The notes beneath the pieces are model-generated. The model did not search any database. It was not told where the DNA came from and worked only from the letters and a program-made list of their open reading frames with translations. DNA of 42,975 bases from CAZUZD01 sp964624465. Lineage in GTDB: Bacteria > Planctomycetota > Planctomycetia > Isosphaerales > Isosphaeraceae. The DNA lies in the NCBI GenBank assembly GCA_964624465.1, contig CAZUZD010000016.1, positions 1 to 42,975 of the forward strand, written 5' to 3'. This document shows positions 21,801-30,010 of the stretch, piece by piece. The position numbers and the translations under genes are program-made. The first letter of the stretch is position 1. Every line of letters begins with the position of its first letter.

Positions 21801-23504
21801 GAACTTTATCGGCTTCACAGAGAAACCATCGGCGGCATCGTTAGAAACCCAGATTACTACTTTCGGCAAGGGCTCACGTGGTCTGCTCGGACTAACAGCC
21901 AGTTCGGCATCCGAGTTCTTCCGAGGGGTTGCATCTTCTCGCACAAGGGGCCGTCTGTCTTCGTACCGCACGGAGATGAATACGTCGCACTTGGCCTGCT
22001 CTCATCTCGTGTGGCACGTCAGTTGATTGACCTCCGCATGGCAAATGCGGACGAAAGCCAATCGGGAACGATTTCGAGGAGTTACGAAGTCGGAGTCATC
22101 CAGCAACTTCCATTTCCTTCTCCGCCACCGTCGGTAGCTCGCAGGCTCGTGTCAACTGTCGAAAAAGTCGTAGAGCAGGTCCGCCTCCTCGACACTCTCG
22201 AAGAGCCCACCAAGACCTTCTTCTTCCCGCTACCCCAGGTCTCGGCCTCTCTACTTGAGGGAGCTTTGGAATCGCAGCGATGGCGGGAGAAGATCGCAGT
22301 CGAAGCACTCGATGTTGCTGCTGAGGTCGAGCAACTTTCGGACATCGCCTTCTTCGACTCGGATTCGCCCCTGGGAATTGCCAGTGACGACGCACGGTCG
22401 CTTCTGGCACTCGAAGACAGTGTTCCGTCTTCCGAGTTCGATGAACTCTACAGGCAGAGCATCCACGAGACGATCAGGGATGAGATCGACGACGGCGGAG
22501 GCGCACGTGAAGTCGCCGTGATGTCTTACTACGTGGACCGCCGCATTGAACTGCTCTCTCAAACCCTTCGGCTTCGTCCTGTACAAATCGCCCATGCCGC
22601 TGCCGAACGACGCCTCCTCCCCGATGGATCGCTCAGGAATGCAGCCGACGGCTTTTTCTCGTACTGCGTGGGATGCGCCGTCGGACGCTGGGATGTTCGA
22701 CTAGCCTTCGCCGATCGGAATGCTCTGAATCTTCCCGAGCCATTTGATCCACTTCCCATCTATACCCCTGGCATGCTCAAGGGGCAGGACGGCCTACCTC
22801 CCACGGAGAGTCCTGATGGCTACCCTCTCCGCATCGACCGGGACGGCATCCTCGTCGATGACCCCGAACACCCCGACGACATCATCCGCAGTGTCCGTGA
22901 TGTCCTCGAAGTAATCTGGAAGGACCGGGCCGACGCCATCGAGAAAGAAGCCTGCGAGATCCTTGGCGTGGCCGACCTGCGGGGCTACATCCGCAAGGCG
23001 GGGGCGGGCGGCTTCTGGGACGACCACATCAAGCGGTACTCCAAGAGCCGCCGCAAGGCCCCGATCTACTGGCTGCTCCAGTCGTCGAAGAAGAACTACG
23101 CCCTCTGGGTCTACTATCACCGGCTCGACAGGGACATCCTCTTCAAGGCCCTCCTGAACTACGTCGAGCCCAAGATCCGCAAAGAGGAGTCCCGCCTCGG
23201 CGAGCTGCGGTCCCAGAAGGCCGCCCTCGGCCCCGCCGCCAAGGAGGGCAAGAAGTTCGACAAGGAGATCGACCGCCAGGAGGCGCTCCTCTCCGAACTC
23301 CGGGAATTCGAGGACAAGCTCCGCCGGGCGGCGAACCTCCACCTCGTCCCCGACCTCAACGACGGCGTGGTCCTGAACATCGCCCCCCTCCGGGAACTCG
23401 TCCCCTGGAAGGAGGCCAAGTCCTACTGGGACGACCTCATGGACGGCAAGTACGAGTGGTCGTCCATCGGCAAGCAACTCCGTGAGAAGGGGCTGGTCAA
23501 ATGA
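18885..23504 (+). CDS. pglX: BREX adenine methyltransferase PglX
   Basis: 1539-aa class I SAM-dependent N6-adenine methyltransferase. Motif I DPACGSGHFLLYCF starts near residue 441 and motif IV NPPF at 720-723 (DVVLMNPPFGAAS). The N-terminal 400 residues hold the BREX-specific helical domain (FAFTP-like FTPRYVVEFLTDNTLG), and the C-terminal 250 residues hold YSKSRRKAPIYWLLQSSKKN and a coiled coil. PglX methylates one strand of a non-palindromic site to mark self. The segment from about 21040 to 22740, after motif IV, is clearly lower in GC than both ends, as expected for a swapped target-recognition region. The length exceeds the usual roughly 1200 aa of type 1 PglX. Its stop overlaps the next start (ATGA). 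Confidence 0.93.
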   Translation: MDQAIRNKLRSVVTQCRRLLEESIAQQLQGKYDIYATGKKDEVRAEKDVPLGHLSDEEREARRDILAHFEHVTALGYKPREALEQLIREIAFTHLNRLCAYKMMEVRDVYVGGQRFREAVSKGLKSQGFLFYLAENPEDERRFNGGQQEEAYRHFLNWLGGSLSQEIGVLFSPTDPANRVYPPQRVLDEVLDLLNSEELKGIWSEDETIGWVYQYFTPKELRDQARKESQAPRNSYELAFRNQFFTPRYVVEFLTDNTLGRIWYEMRRGNTGLKDVCRYIVRRPGEVFFAEKEDEPGSPVRAMKDLLLGGTEETFSPFRVGETQRLVELAHTVDGYERHPFEDQVEEEWWPWAKLQEIREAGELSRFPVQDLLDVLFCQARSDRHGGGYGDWDEIFYDIANEVRRRAIEGRKEDASQEQLVRAITAVVHRARKDPRDIKILDPACGSGHFLLYCFALLLVIYEETYDDPAMGPGLQADYPTKDDLRKAIPGLVLRHNLHGIDIDLRCTQIAALALWLRCQRAYQEMGLKKDRPPILKANVVCAEPMPGEEGLLDEFLKTLREDRLEALIRQVMNVPKDQRVRATSGMVESLSDLVRTVWDKMRLAGEAGSLLKVGHELQDAIRQGQVQWEERLPLFRFTEYGLSEEPKERLVRFVPGDVQGERVTFWDKAETLVRKALDEFVTFVSNGGRFQRQLFVEDALQGLGFVDVCRQHYDVVLMNPPFGAASRRAKSYIEKFYPRTKNDLLASFVEHGLDVLNTKGVLGAITARTALFLSSFSKWRKEVVLQVAPPKVLADLGYGVLDTAKVEAAAYVLEKSKPSRSQDLFFRVLPYEDKGAALLAQVERIEHAASIGDCFVVNSSDFHSLPETTFSYWISGRAHRLFTDRERFENDDRTARGGLKTGDDFRFVRVWWEVPSASIVFGTASTTPQEFRAQTRKGKRWVPFAKGGGYAPFYADIHLVVDWRDDGAQSWELYRLHRETIGGIVRNPDYYFRQGLTWSARTNSQFGIRVLPRGCIFSHKGPSVFVPHGDEYVALGLLSSRVARQLIDLRMANADESQSGTISRSYEVGVIQQLPFPSPPPSVARRLVSTVEKVVEQVRLLDTLEEPTKTFFFPLPQVSASLLEGALESQRWREKIAVEALDVAAEVEQLSDIAFFDSDSPLGIASDDARSLLALEDSVPSSEFDELYRQSIHETIRDEIDDGGGAREVAVMSYYVDRRIELLSQTLRLRPVQIAHAAAERRLLPDGSLRNAADGFFSYCVGCAVGRWDVRLAFADRNALNLPEPFDPLPIYTPGMLKGQDGLPPTESPDGYPLRIDRDGILVDDPEHPDDIIRSVRDVLEVIWKDRADAIEKEACEILGVADLRGYIRKAGAGGFWDDHIKRYSKSRRKAPIYWLLQSSKKNYALWVYYHRLDRDILFKALLNYVEPKIRKEESRLGELRSQKAALGPAAKEGKKFDKEIDRQEALLSELREFEDKLRRAANLHLVPDLNDGVVLNIAPLRELVPWKEAKSYWDDLMDGKYEWSSIGKQLREKGLVK

Positions 23505-24202
23505 GCGATCCAGCCGACTTCGATGCGTTCTACACCGATCATTGCCGTGAGATCCTCGCCGAGCTGAAGGCCGACGACGTGCTGGGCGAATACATCGACG
23601 ACGAACTCCCCATCCCGAAGACGTTTCATGGCAGCGGGCCGATCCGCCTTGTTGTGCTCGGGCAAGACCCGACCGTGCAGGAAATCGAAAGTCGCAGACG
23701 AATCAAGACGGTCCTAACGCTCGACCAGCCGGGCAGCAATCTCTACAAATTCGTCGAGCGGATCTGCAAGGGACTACAGCTCAAAGTGGACCAGAATGTC
23801 TACGCCACCAACGTCTGCAAGAACTTTTTCACCGTCCCTCCGGTCAAAGTGAAGGCCCCCGACCTCATCGCTCGTGCTTGGCCGAGGTGGCGTGATCTTC
23901 TCCTCGTCGAATTGGCTCGATTCGCTGATGCCACGATCATCACGCTAGGCAAACCCGTCCTCCGGGTACTCGTTGAGCCACCCGCATCGCAGGACGTGAA
24001 GCATTACTGGGGATATATCGAGGGCTGGAAGGCGAGCGGAAGGACGGAGTTTCGCTGCGTCGAGGCGAGCGAGTCCACGATTGGCAGGCGATTCTTCCCC
24101 TTGCCTCACGTCACCAATGCAGGATCGACCGCTCTGTACTCGAAGTACTTCGACGAGTACCTCTCCTTCATCCGCTCATCGGACATGAAGGGGGCATCGT
24201 GA
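23501..24202 (+). CDS. Uracil-DNA glycosylase-like protein within BREX operon
   Basis: 233 aa. IRLVVLGQDPTVQEIES resembles the UDG motif A (family 1 GQDPY). A strand-helix ending ADATIITLGKPVLRVLVEPP resembles the core sheet, and FFPLPHVTNAGSTALYSKYF occupies the place of the C-terminal His-containing motif. UDG-superfamily enzymes remove abnormal bases; some defence glycosylases attack modified phage bases. It is joined to pglX by ATGA at its start and to pglZ by TGATG at its end, so it is co-translated with BREX, although it is not one of the six canonical type 1 genes. Activity on a specific base cannot be predicted; the Tyr after GQDP is Thr here. Confidence 0.75.
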   Translation: MSDPADFDAFYTDHCREILAELKADDVLGEYIDDELPIPKTFHGSGPIRLVVLGQDPTVQEIESRRRIKTVLTLDQPGSNLYKFVERICKGLQLKVDQNVYATNVCKNFFTVPPVKVKAPDLIARAWPRWRDLLLVELARFADATIITLGKPVLRVLVEPPASQDVKHYWGYIEGWKASGRTEFRCVEASESTIGRRFFPLPHVTNAGSTALYSKYFDEYLSFIRSSDMKGAS

Positions 24203-26793
24203 TGGCGGTCGTCACCGAGAATCTGGCCCAGTTGATCCGCAAGCAGGTCGAAGAAAACGGCCTGGTCGTCTGGTACGACCCCGACGGGGATTACGAGGCC
24301 GTCGCCTCTGGGATGATCGTCCCCGAGGCGACCCTGGCTCGATACAACGGCTCCTTCCTCCAGTTGCGGAGAGAGATCGACCCGCTCCTCAATGACCTCC
24401 ACCCGCCACGCCTGGTCGTCTACGTCCCGATGGACCAGGGAGCGACCGACCATGCTTTGATCGAACTCGAAGCGGCGGGCGTCGTCATGCAGCCGGGGCA
24501 GCAACCGCCCGTTCGCAACACCCGGCTCTCCCTCGTGGCCCGCAACGCCCTCAAGTCGATCGTCGGCGACGCCAATGCCGCCGAGGTGGAGAAGCAAGTC
24601 GAGGCGGGCAAGCTCACTCTCGCCGACCTGGACGCCCTGGGGTGCAAGGGCCAGGAGTTCGGCAAGGGGGTCGTCTCGATCATCTTCGGCACCGGCAATC
24701 CCCAGGAGGTCGCCCTCGCCTTCCTCTCCGGCGACCGCCACGATTCCGAGGTCCAGAAGAAGGCGGCGATCGAGGAATTCGTCGGACTCCTCCGCTCCGG
24801 CTTCGAGGCCGACCTCTCCGCCGAAGCCCCGCTGGCCGAACTGCGTCATCGCCTGGCCCGCCACATCCTGATGACCGACCTCGTGACCTGCCTGGGCACC
24901 GCCCTGCCACCGGCCCTCGCCTCGGCCAAGGTCGCCACGTCCCCCTCCGCCAGGGACGCCTGCGTGTCGGTTTCTCGGTCCTGGAGGATGCGGCGGGACG
25001 TTAGGGACAGCTACGTCACCTCGGCTCGGAAGGTCGAGCAGGATGGCTCGCTGGCCCAGGTCGAGTTCGATCCCTCGTCGATCGGATGCCTGGACACGTT
25101 CCCCTGTTTGGAGAGGGCGTTGCTCCGCCACGTGGAAGCGTCCCTCCTCAGCATGCCCAGCCGGGGCCTCCTCGATTTGGCACTGGCCCGCCAGTCCCGC
25201 TTCTGGTCCGAGGTCACGCCGACGTTCCAGGCCCGCTGGGCTCTGGTCGCCTCGGCGGCCGAGGTGCTCCTGGAGGCAGACCGGGTGGGCAAAGCCCTCA
25301 AGGACACCCCGACGACCGTCCTCGGCCTTGTTGAGGCTTACGCCGAAGGGTCCGCCCCCTGGTGCCTGCTCGACACCCACCACCGCCACATGGAGGGCCG
25401 GTGGTACAACATCGAGTCCGAGCCCGGCGACGACCATCCGGGCCTGGAGAAGCTCGTCCACAAGGCCGAGCGGCGGTACACGGAGGTCGGCTCCGACTTG
25501 TCCAAACTGTTCGTCGCCCGCTACGCCAGGGCCAAGCACCCGGTCCCCGGCCTCTTGCGACAGGTCCAGGTCTTCGAGACGCAGGTCAGGCCCCGCCTCG
25601 GCGAGGGCAAGGTCGCCTACGTCTGGGTCGATGCCCTGCGGTACGAGATGGCCCGTGAACTGGCCGACGTGCTCAAGGCCGACTTCGACCTCACGATCCG
25701 GCCCGCCCTCGGGACCGCCCCCACGATCACCGAGATCGGCATGGCGGCCCTCCTGCCCAGGGCCGACCAGGGGGCCAGGATCGTGCCGGTCGGCAACGGC
25801 AAGCTCGCCCTGGAGCTTGCCGGGACCGTGATCAAGGACCGCAAGGACCGGATCGCCTTCCTCAAGGCCCACGCCGGCGTCCCCGTGGCCGAGGCCAAGC
25901 TCGACGACCTGCTGCCCAAGCCGTCGAAGAAGCTGAAGGACGCCATCGGGGCGGCGGAACTGGCCCTGATCACATCGCAGGAGATCGACGAACTCTGCGA
26001 GGCCGACAACATCACCCAGGCCCGCCGCCAGATGGACGGGGTGCTCAACGACCTTCGGCGGGGGTTCCGGGTGCTGGCCGACCTTGGCGTGAAGTCGATC
26101 GTCCTCGCCGCCGATCACGGCCACCTCTTCGGCGAGGAGGTCGGCGACGACATGAAGATCGAGGCCCCCGGCGGTGAGACCGCCGACCTCCATCGCCGGG
26201 TCTGGGTGGGCGTTGGCGGCACGTCGGAGCCGTCCTACCTGCGGACCCCGCTCAACTCGCTCGGTGTCCAGAGCGACCTGGACCTCGCCACGCCGTACAC
26301 GTTCGCCTGCTTCAAGTCCAAGGGCGGGGCAAGGGCCTACTTCCACGGCGGGCTCTCGCCGCAGGAGGTGATCATCCCGGTCGTGGTCATGACGCCGACC
26401 GCCCAGGTCACCTCCGGCCCGCCGACCGGGATCAAGTGGACGCTGGCCACGGGCTCGAAGAAGCTCTCGACCCGGTTCTTCTCGGTACAGGTCAGCGGGA
26501 CGAGCACCGGGCTGTTCGGGCTGGAGCCGCCCAAGGTGCGGGTCGAGGTCCGGGCCAAGGGGAAGTGCGTCTCCAAGCCCGTGAGTGCCTCCTACGGGTT
26601 CGAGGAGGCAACCGGAGACGTGCAACTTCGGGTGTCCTCGGCCGACCCCAAGCAGATCGAGCCCGACACCGTGACGCTCATGGTCGAGGTTGAAGAGATC
26701 GGGCAGAAGACCGTGGCCGTCAGCCTGATCGATGCGGCCAGCGGGACAGAATTGGCGAACCTGGATAAGATCGAAGTGACTACCATCCTCTGA
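24202..26793 (+). CDS. pglZ: BREX phosphatase-superfamily protein PglZ
   Basis: 863-aa protein of the alkaline phosphatase superfamily. VWVDALRYEMARELADVLKA (D near residue 477) and LAADHGHLFGEEVGDDM (D638, H639, G640) are the metal-binding motifs, with YFHGGLSPQEVIIPVVVM following. The N-terminal half is helical and the C-terminal 110 residues are a beta-rich extension. PglZ is the signature gene shared by BREX types; its exact activity (metal-dependent nuclease or phosphatase) is still debated. ATG 24202 overlaps the UDG-like gene's stop and has AGGGGG upstream. Composition matches brxC rather than the lower-GC pglX centre. Confidence 0.93.
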   Translation: MAVVTENLAQLIRKQVEENGLVVWYDPDGDYEAVASGMIVPEATLARYNGSFLQLRREIDPLLNDLHPPRLVVYVPMDQGATDHALIELEAAGVVMQPGQQPPVRNTRLSLVARNALKSIVGDANAAEVEKQVEAGKLTLADLDALGCKGQEFGKGVVSIIFGTGNPQEVALAFLSGDRHDSEVQKKAAIEEFVGLLRSGFEADLSAEAPLAELRHRLARHILMTDLVTCLGTALPPALASAKVATSPSARDACVSVSRSWRMRRDVRDSYVTSARKVEQDGSLAQVEFDPSSIGCLDTFPCLERALLRHVEASLLSMPSRGLLDLALARQSRFWSEVTPTFQARWALVASAAEVLLEADRVGKALKDTPTTVLGLVEAYAEGSAPWCLLDTHHRHMEGRWYNIESEPGDDHPGLEKLVHKAERRYTEVGSDLSKLFVARYARAKHPVPGLLRQVQVFETQVRPRLGEGKVAYVWVDALRYEMARELADVLKADFDLTIRPALGTAPTITEIGMAALLPRADQGARIVPVGNGKLALELAGTVIKDRKDRIAFLKAHAGVPVAEAKLDDLLPKPSKKLKDAIGAAELALITSQEIDELCEADNITQARRQMDGVLNDLRRGFRVLADLGVKSIVLAADHGHLFGEEVGDDMKIEAPGGETADLHRRVWVGVGGTSEPSYLRTPLNSLGVQSDLDLATPYTFACFKSKGGARAYFHGGLSPQEVIIPVVVMTPTAQVTSGPPTGIKWTLATGSKKLSTRFFSVQVSGTSTGLFGLEPPKVRVEVRAKGKCVSKPVSASYGFEEATGDVQLRVSSADPKQIEPDTVTLMVEVEEIGQKTVAVSLIDAASGTELANLDKIEVTTIL

Positions 26794-26804
26794 ACGGTGC
26801 CGCC

Positions 26805-28832
26805 ATGCCCCAGTTGGACCAGAAGGCGACGACGGTGTTTGCGGGCAAGGTGGTCCGCAAGGATCTGGTCCGCAAGGTGAAGGTCGGGGCCAACGTCCCG
26901 GTCTTCGTCCTGGAGTACCTGCTCGGGAAGTACTGCGCCACCGACGACCCGGCGGCCATCGACGCCGGGATGCGGGTCGTCAACTCGACCCTCTCCTCGA
27001 ACTTCGTCCGGCCCGACGAGGCGAACAAGGCCCAGTCGCTCCTCAAGGACAAGGGCAAGCTCACCCTGATCGACAAGATCAAGGTCCGCTACCTCTCCGA
27101 CGACGACAAGCACTGGGCCGAGCTGGTCAACTTCGGCCACAAGAACATCCACATCCCCGAGCACTACCTGCGGGACTTCGACCGCCTGCTCATGGGCGGG
27201 ATCTGGGCGCAGGTCGAGTTGAAGCACCAGTACGACGAGGAGGCCAAGGGCAAGCGGAGCCCGTTCTGGATCGAGGGCCTCAAGCCGATCCAGCTCGCCA
27301 CGTTCGACCTCGACGAGTACCGGGAGGGACGCCGCCAGTTCACGACCGAGGAATGGGTGGACCTGCTGATCCGCAGCATCGGCATGGAGCCGTCGCACTT
27401 CGACCGTCGGCTCAAGCTCCTCTTCCTGGTGCGATTGCTCCCACTCTGCGAGGCGAACTACAACCTCGTCGAGCTGGGGCCTCGGGGGACGGGCAAGAGC
27501 TACGCCTACCAGGAGCTGTCGCCCTACGCCATCCTGATGACCGGGCCGACGACCGTCGCCAACCTGTTCTACAACATGGCCAGCGGCAAGATGGGCCTGG
27601 TCGGGATCTGGGATGCGGTCGCCTTCGACGAGGTGGCCGACCTCCAGAAGATGCCCAAGGAGGTCATCACCACGCTCAAGACCTACTGCGAGTCGGGGAC
27701 GTTCGCACGGGGCAAGGACGCCCTCTCGGGGTCGGCCTCGCTCGCCATGTTCGGCAACACGAACCAGCCCGTCGAGGTCATGGTCCGGTCGTCGCACCTG
27801 TTCGCCCCGATGCCCGAGGTGATCCGGGAGGACATGGCGTTCATCGACCGGCTCCACTACTACCTCCCCGGCTGGGAAGTCCCCAAGATGCGGGTGGAGT
27901 TCTTCACCGACCACTACGGGTTCGTGGTCGATTACCTGGCCGAGGCCCTGCGGGAACTCCGCAAGCACAACTTCACCGAGGCCATCGACCGCCACTTTTC
28001 GCTGGGCTCGCACCTGAACGCACGGGACGTGAAGGCCGTCCGCAAGACGGTCTCGGGCCTGGTGAAGCTGATCTACCCGGACGGCGAGGTCACCCGAGAC
28101 GAGTTGGCGGAGCTGGTCGAGGTCGCCCTGGAAGGGCGGCGGCGGGTCAAGGAGCAGCTCAAGAAGATGGGGTCGTTCGAGTACCACCAGACCTCGTTCT
28201 CGTACATCGAGAACGAGGGCCGTGAGGAGCGGTTCGTCGGCGTCCCAGAGCAGGGCGGCCGGGACATGATCTCCACGGACCCGCTTGCCCCCGGCTCGGT
28301 GTACGCCGCATCGGTGGACGACCAGGGGAAGGTGGGACTCTACCGCCTGGAGGTCGGCTGCTCGCCGGGGACCGGCAAGATGAAGATCACCGGCGGGATC
28401 GACGGGCCGATGAAGGAGTCGATCGTGCGGGCCTTCGCCTACCTCCAGGGGCAGAAGGTCAAGATGGGTATCGCCCAACCGCTCGACACGACCGATTTCC
28501 ACGTCGAGGCGATCGACCTTCTGAGCAACCACGTGCCGTGCGAGGCGGGGATCGCCCTGGTCGTGGCGGTCTACTCGGCGATCAAGAAGCACTCCGTCGT
28601 GGCCGGGCTGCTCGTGTTGGGCGACCTCTCGATCCAGGGGAACATCAAGTCGGTGCGGTCGCTGGCCGAGCCGCTTCAGGTTGGCATGGACAACGGGGCA
28701 CGGCGTGCCTTGGTCCCGCTGGAGAACAAGCGGAACTTCCTCGAAGTCTCCGGGGAGATCGTGGAGCGGGTCGATCCGGTGTTCTTCTCGGACCCCATGA
28801 CGGCGGCGATGAAGGCACTGGGGATGACATGA
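26805..28832 (+). CDS. brxL: BREX Lon-like ATPase BrxL
   Basis: 675 aa, the usual length for type 1 BrxL. AAA+ Walker A is GPRGTGKS at residues 225-232 (VELGPRGTGKSYAYQELSPY), Walker B GIWDAVAFDEVADLQ is near 265-280, and a sensor-type SASLAMFGNTNQPVEV follows. Residues about 540-670 form a Lon-protease-like domain (EAGIALVVAVYSAIKKHSVV, LLVLGDLSIQGNIKSV) in which the Lon catalytic Ser position appears replaced, so peptidase activity is doubtful. BrxL forms rings on DNA. It starts 12 bases after pglZ. Its stop overlaps a small ORF by ATGA. Confidence 0.93.
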   Translation: MPQLDQKATTVFAGKVVRKDLVRKVKVGANVPVFVLEYLLGKYCATDDPAAIDAGMRVVNSTLSSNFVRPDEANKAQSLLKDKGKLTLIDKIKVRYLSDDDKHWAELVNFGHKNIHIPEHYLRDFDRLLMGGIWAQVELKHQYDEEAKGKRSPFWIEGLKPIQLATFDLDEYREGRRQFTTEEWVDLLIRSIGMEPSHFDRRLKLLFLVRLLPLCEANYNLVELGPRGTGKSYAYQELSPYAILMTGPTTVANLFYNMASGKMGLVGIWDAVAFDEVADLQKMPKEVITTLKTYCESGTFARGKDALSGSASLAMFGNTNQPVEVMVRSSHLFAPMPEVIREDMAFIDRLHYYLPGWEVPKMRVEFFTDHYGFVVDYLAEALRELRKHNFTEAIDRHFSLGSHLNARDVKAVRKTVSGLVKLIYPDGEVTRDELAELVEVALEGRRRVKEQLKKMGSFEYHQTSFSYIENEGREERFVGVPEQGGRDMISTDPLAPGSVYAASVDDQGKVGLYRLEVGCSPGTGKMKITGGIDGPMKESIVRAFAYLQGQKVKMGIAQPLDTTDFHVEAIDLLSNHVPCEAGIALVVAVYSAIKKHSVVAGLLVLGDLSIQGNIKSVRSLAEPLQVGMDNGARRALVPLENKRNFLEVSGEIVERVDPVFFSDPMTAAMKALGMT

Positions 28833-29164
28833 CGACCGCCGAAAGACCCATACGTGAACCCGGAGATCTTCGCCGGGGTTGCGCCGAGAAGCTGCGGGCC
28901 GTCGAGGTCAGCGATCACTTCCGGGCGATCCTCGGTTGCCTCCTCGGGGAAGACTGGACCACGCCCCGGCTGGTCGAGATGCAGATCACTCCCGACGGCC
29001 ATATGCTCGGCCGCTGCGACGGCGAGGCTTCGTTCCGGGCCTTCCTGGGCACGTCGGAAGACCTCATCAAGAACATCCACGGCGTTGCCCCCGTCGCCGG
29101 ACTCGACGGCGACGAGGTGGGCTACTTGGTGGCGAAGGTCGCCGAGATCAAGAGGCAACGGTAG
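28829..29164 (+). CDS. Small unknown protein coupled to brxL, 111 aa
   Basis: Starts MTTAERPIREPGDLRRGCAE, then AEKLRAVEVSDHFRAILGCL. A helical N-terminal half is followed by LVEMQITPDGHMLGRCDGEA and RAFLGTSEDLIKNIHGVAPV. It overlaps brxL by four bases (ATGA), so it is translated with the operon and shares its GC-rich composition. I do not recognise the family. Coupling makes it a plausible BREX accessory or regulator, but nothing in its sequence says which. Confidence 0.65.
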   Translation: MTTAERPIREPGDLRRGCAEKLRAVEVSDHFRAILGCLLGEDWTTPRLVEMQITPDGHMLGRCDGEASFRAFLGTSEDLIKNIHGVAPVAGLDGDEVGYLVAKVAEIKRQR

Positions 29165-29185
29165 AGCAAAGCGAGGAATGCGGTT

Positions 29186-29968
29186 ATGCACCATCCGACA
29201 AGCAACACCAGCCCCGTTTCAAAAGCATTGGCGGCCTTATTGCAGCCGTTGCCCGATGACGACGAAGGATTAACTCCGTGTCAGACTGGTGGAACCTGTC
29301 CCGTTGCTCCTGGCATCGAGCATATTTTTGTTGCAGCCACGGCGACAGCAGCCTTTCTTCGAGTGCGAGAAAAGGACAAAGCGGTGAAGTTTCAACAGAT
29401 CATCTATTCGCCTCACTCAAGCATTGAGCATAAATGTGGGTTTGATCTGTCATTCGGTCACTATCAGCGGCCATGCCGTGTGCGGCTTATGCACAAGCTG
29501 CTCCACTTCAGAACGAAGGGAGTCAAGTGGTGCGACGAAGGCTGGGAATGGTCTAGTCGCTCCGAGAAGCACAATCACCGGCATCTGGAACTACTGCTCT
29601 CAACCTTCGAGGAAAAGCAGCACAATCGCTGCTATGAACCGTTCGTCGTAATCAGTGCATGCTACTGCATCCACGAATATCGGAGAATGGGATGCGAGCA
29701 TGGCGGCGTGACGATTCCTGATTATGAAGATTATAGACGGACGGCAGCTATCGACCTTCGGCCTGTGATCCATATTCCCGATTGGCGACCTTTGCTTCAG
29801 AACGCACAGACTCGCATTGTGGCGAAACACGATCTCGGCTCAAAGGCGATCCTCGCAGAAGTGGTAAACGGGACCAAGACAATTGCATCACTTCCCGTTC
29901 TCCGCCCAGATCAATTGCTTGAGCATGTTGCAGAAAGAGTGCATCGAACGACTTTTCCTCCGGCGTAG
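29186..29968 (+). CDS. Unknown lower-GC protein, 260 aa
   Basis: Starts MHHPTSNTSPVSKALAALLQ. Histidine- and cysteine-rich stretches (SIEHKCGFDLSFGHYQRPCR, then KCHxx-like HNHRHLELLL, CYCIHEYRRMGCEHGG) suggest metal binding but fit no family I know. Codon use is visibly lower in GC than the BREX genes, and GAGGAA supports the start. It sits 21 bases after the BREX-coupled small ORF and may be a late insertion into this island. Function unknown. Confidence 0.55.
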   Translation: MHHPTSNTSPVSKALAALLQPLPDDDEGLTPCQTGGTCPVAPGIEHIFVAATATAAFLRVREKDKAVKFQQIIYSPHSSIEHKCGFDLSFGHYQRPCRVRLMHKLLHFRTKGVKWCDEGWEWSSRSEKHNHRHLELLLSTFEEKQHNRCYEPFVVISACYCIHEYRRMGCEHGGVTIPDYEDYRRTAAIDLRPVIHIPDWRPLLQNAQTRIVAKHDLGSKAILAEVVNGTKTIASLPVLRPDQLLEHVAERVHRTTFPPA

Positions 29969-30010
29969 ATTGGTCGAAGGATTCGTAGTTGTGTAGGGAT
30001 ACTGACCCCG

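Noticed and set aside
24106..26625. 839-aa minus-strand ORF opposite pglZ
   Set aside because: It is antisense to a well-supported gene, with Gly/Arg/Pro-rich shadow composition and no domain.
26592..28592. 666-aa minus-strand ORF opposite brxL
   Set aside because: Same reasons: antisense shadow of a recognised gene.
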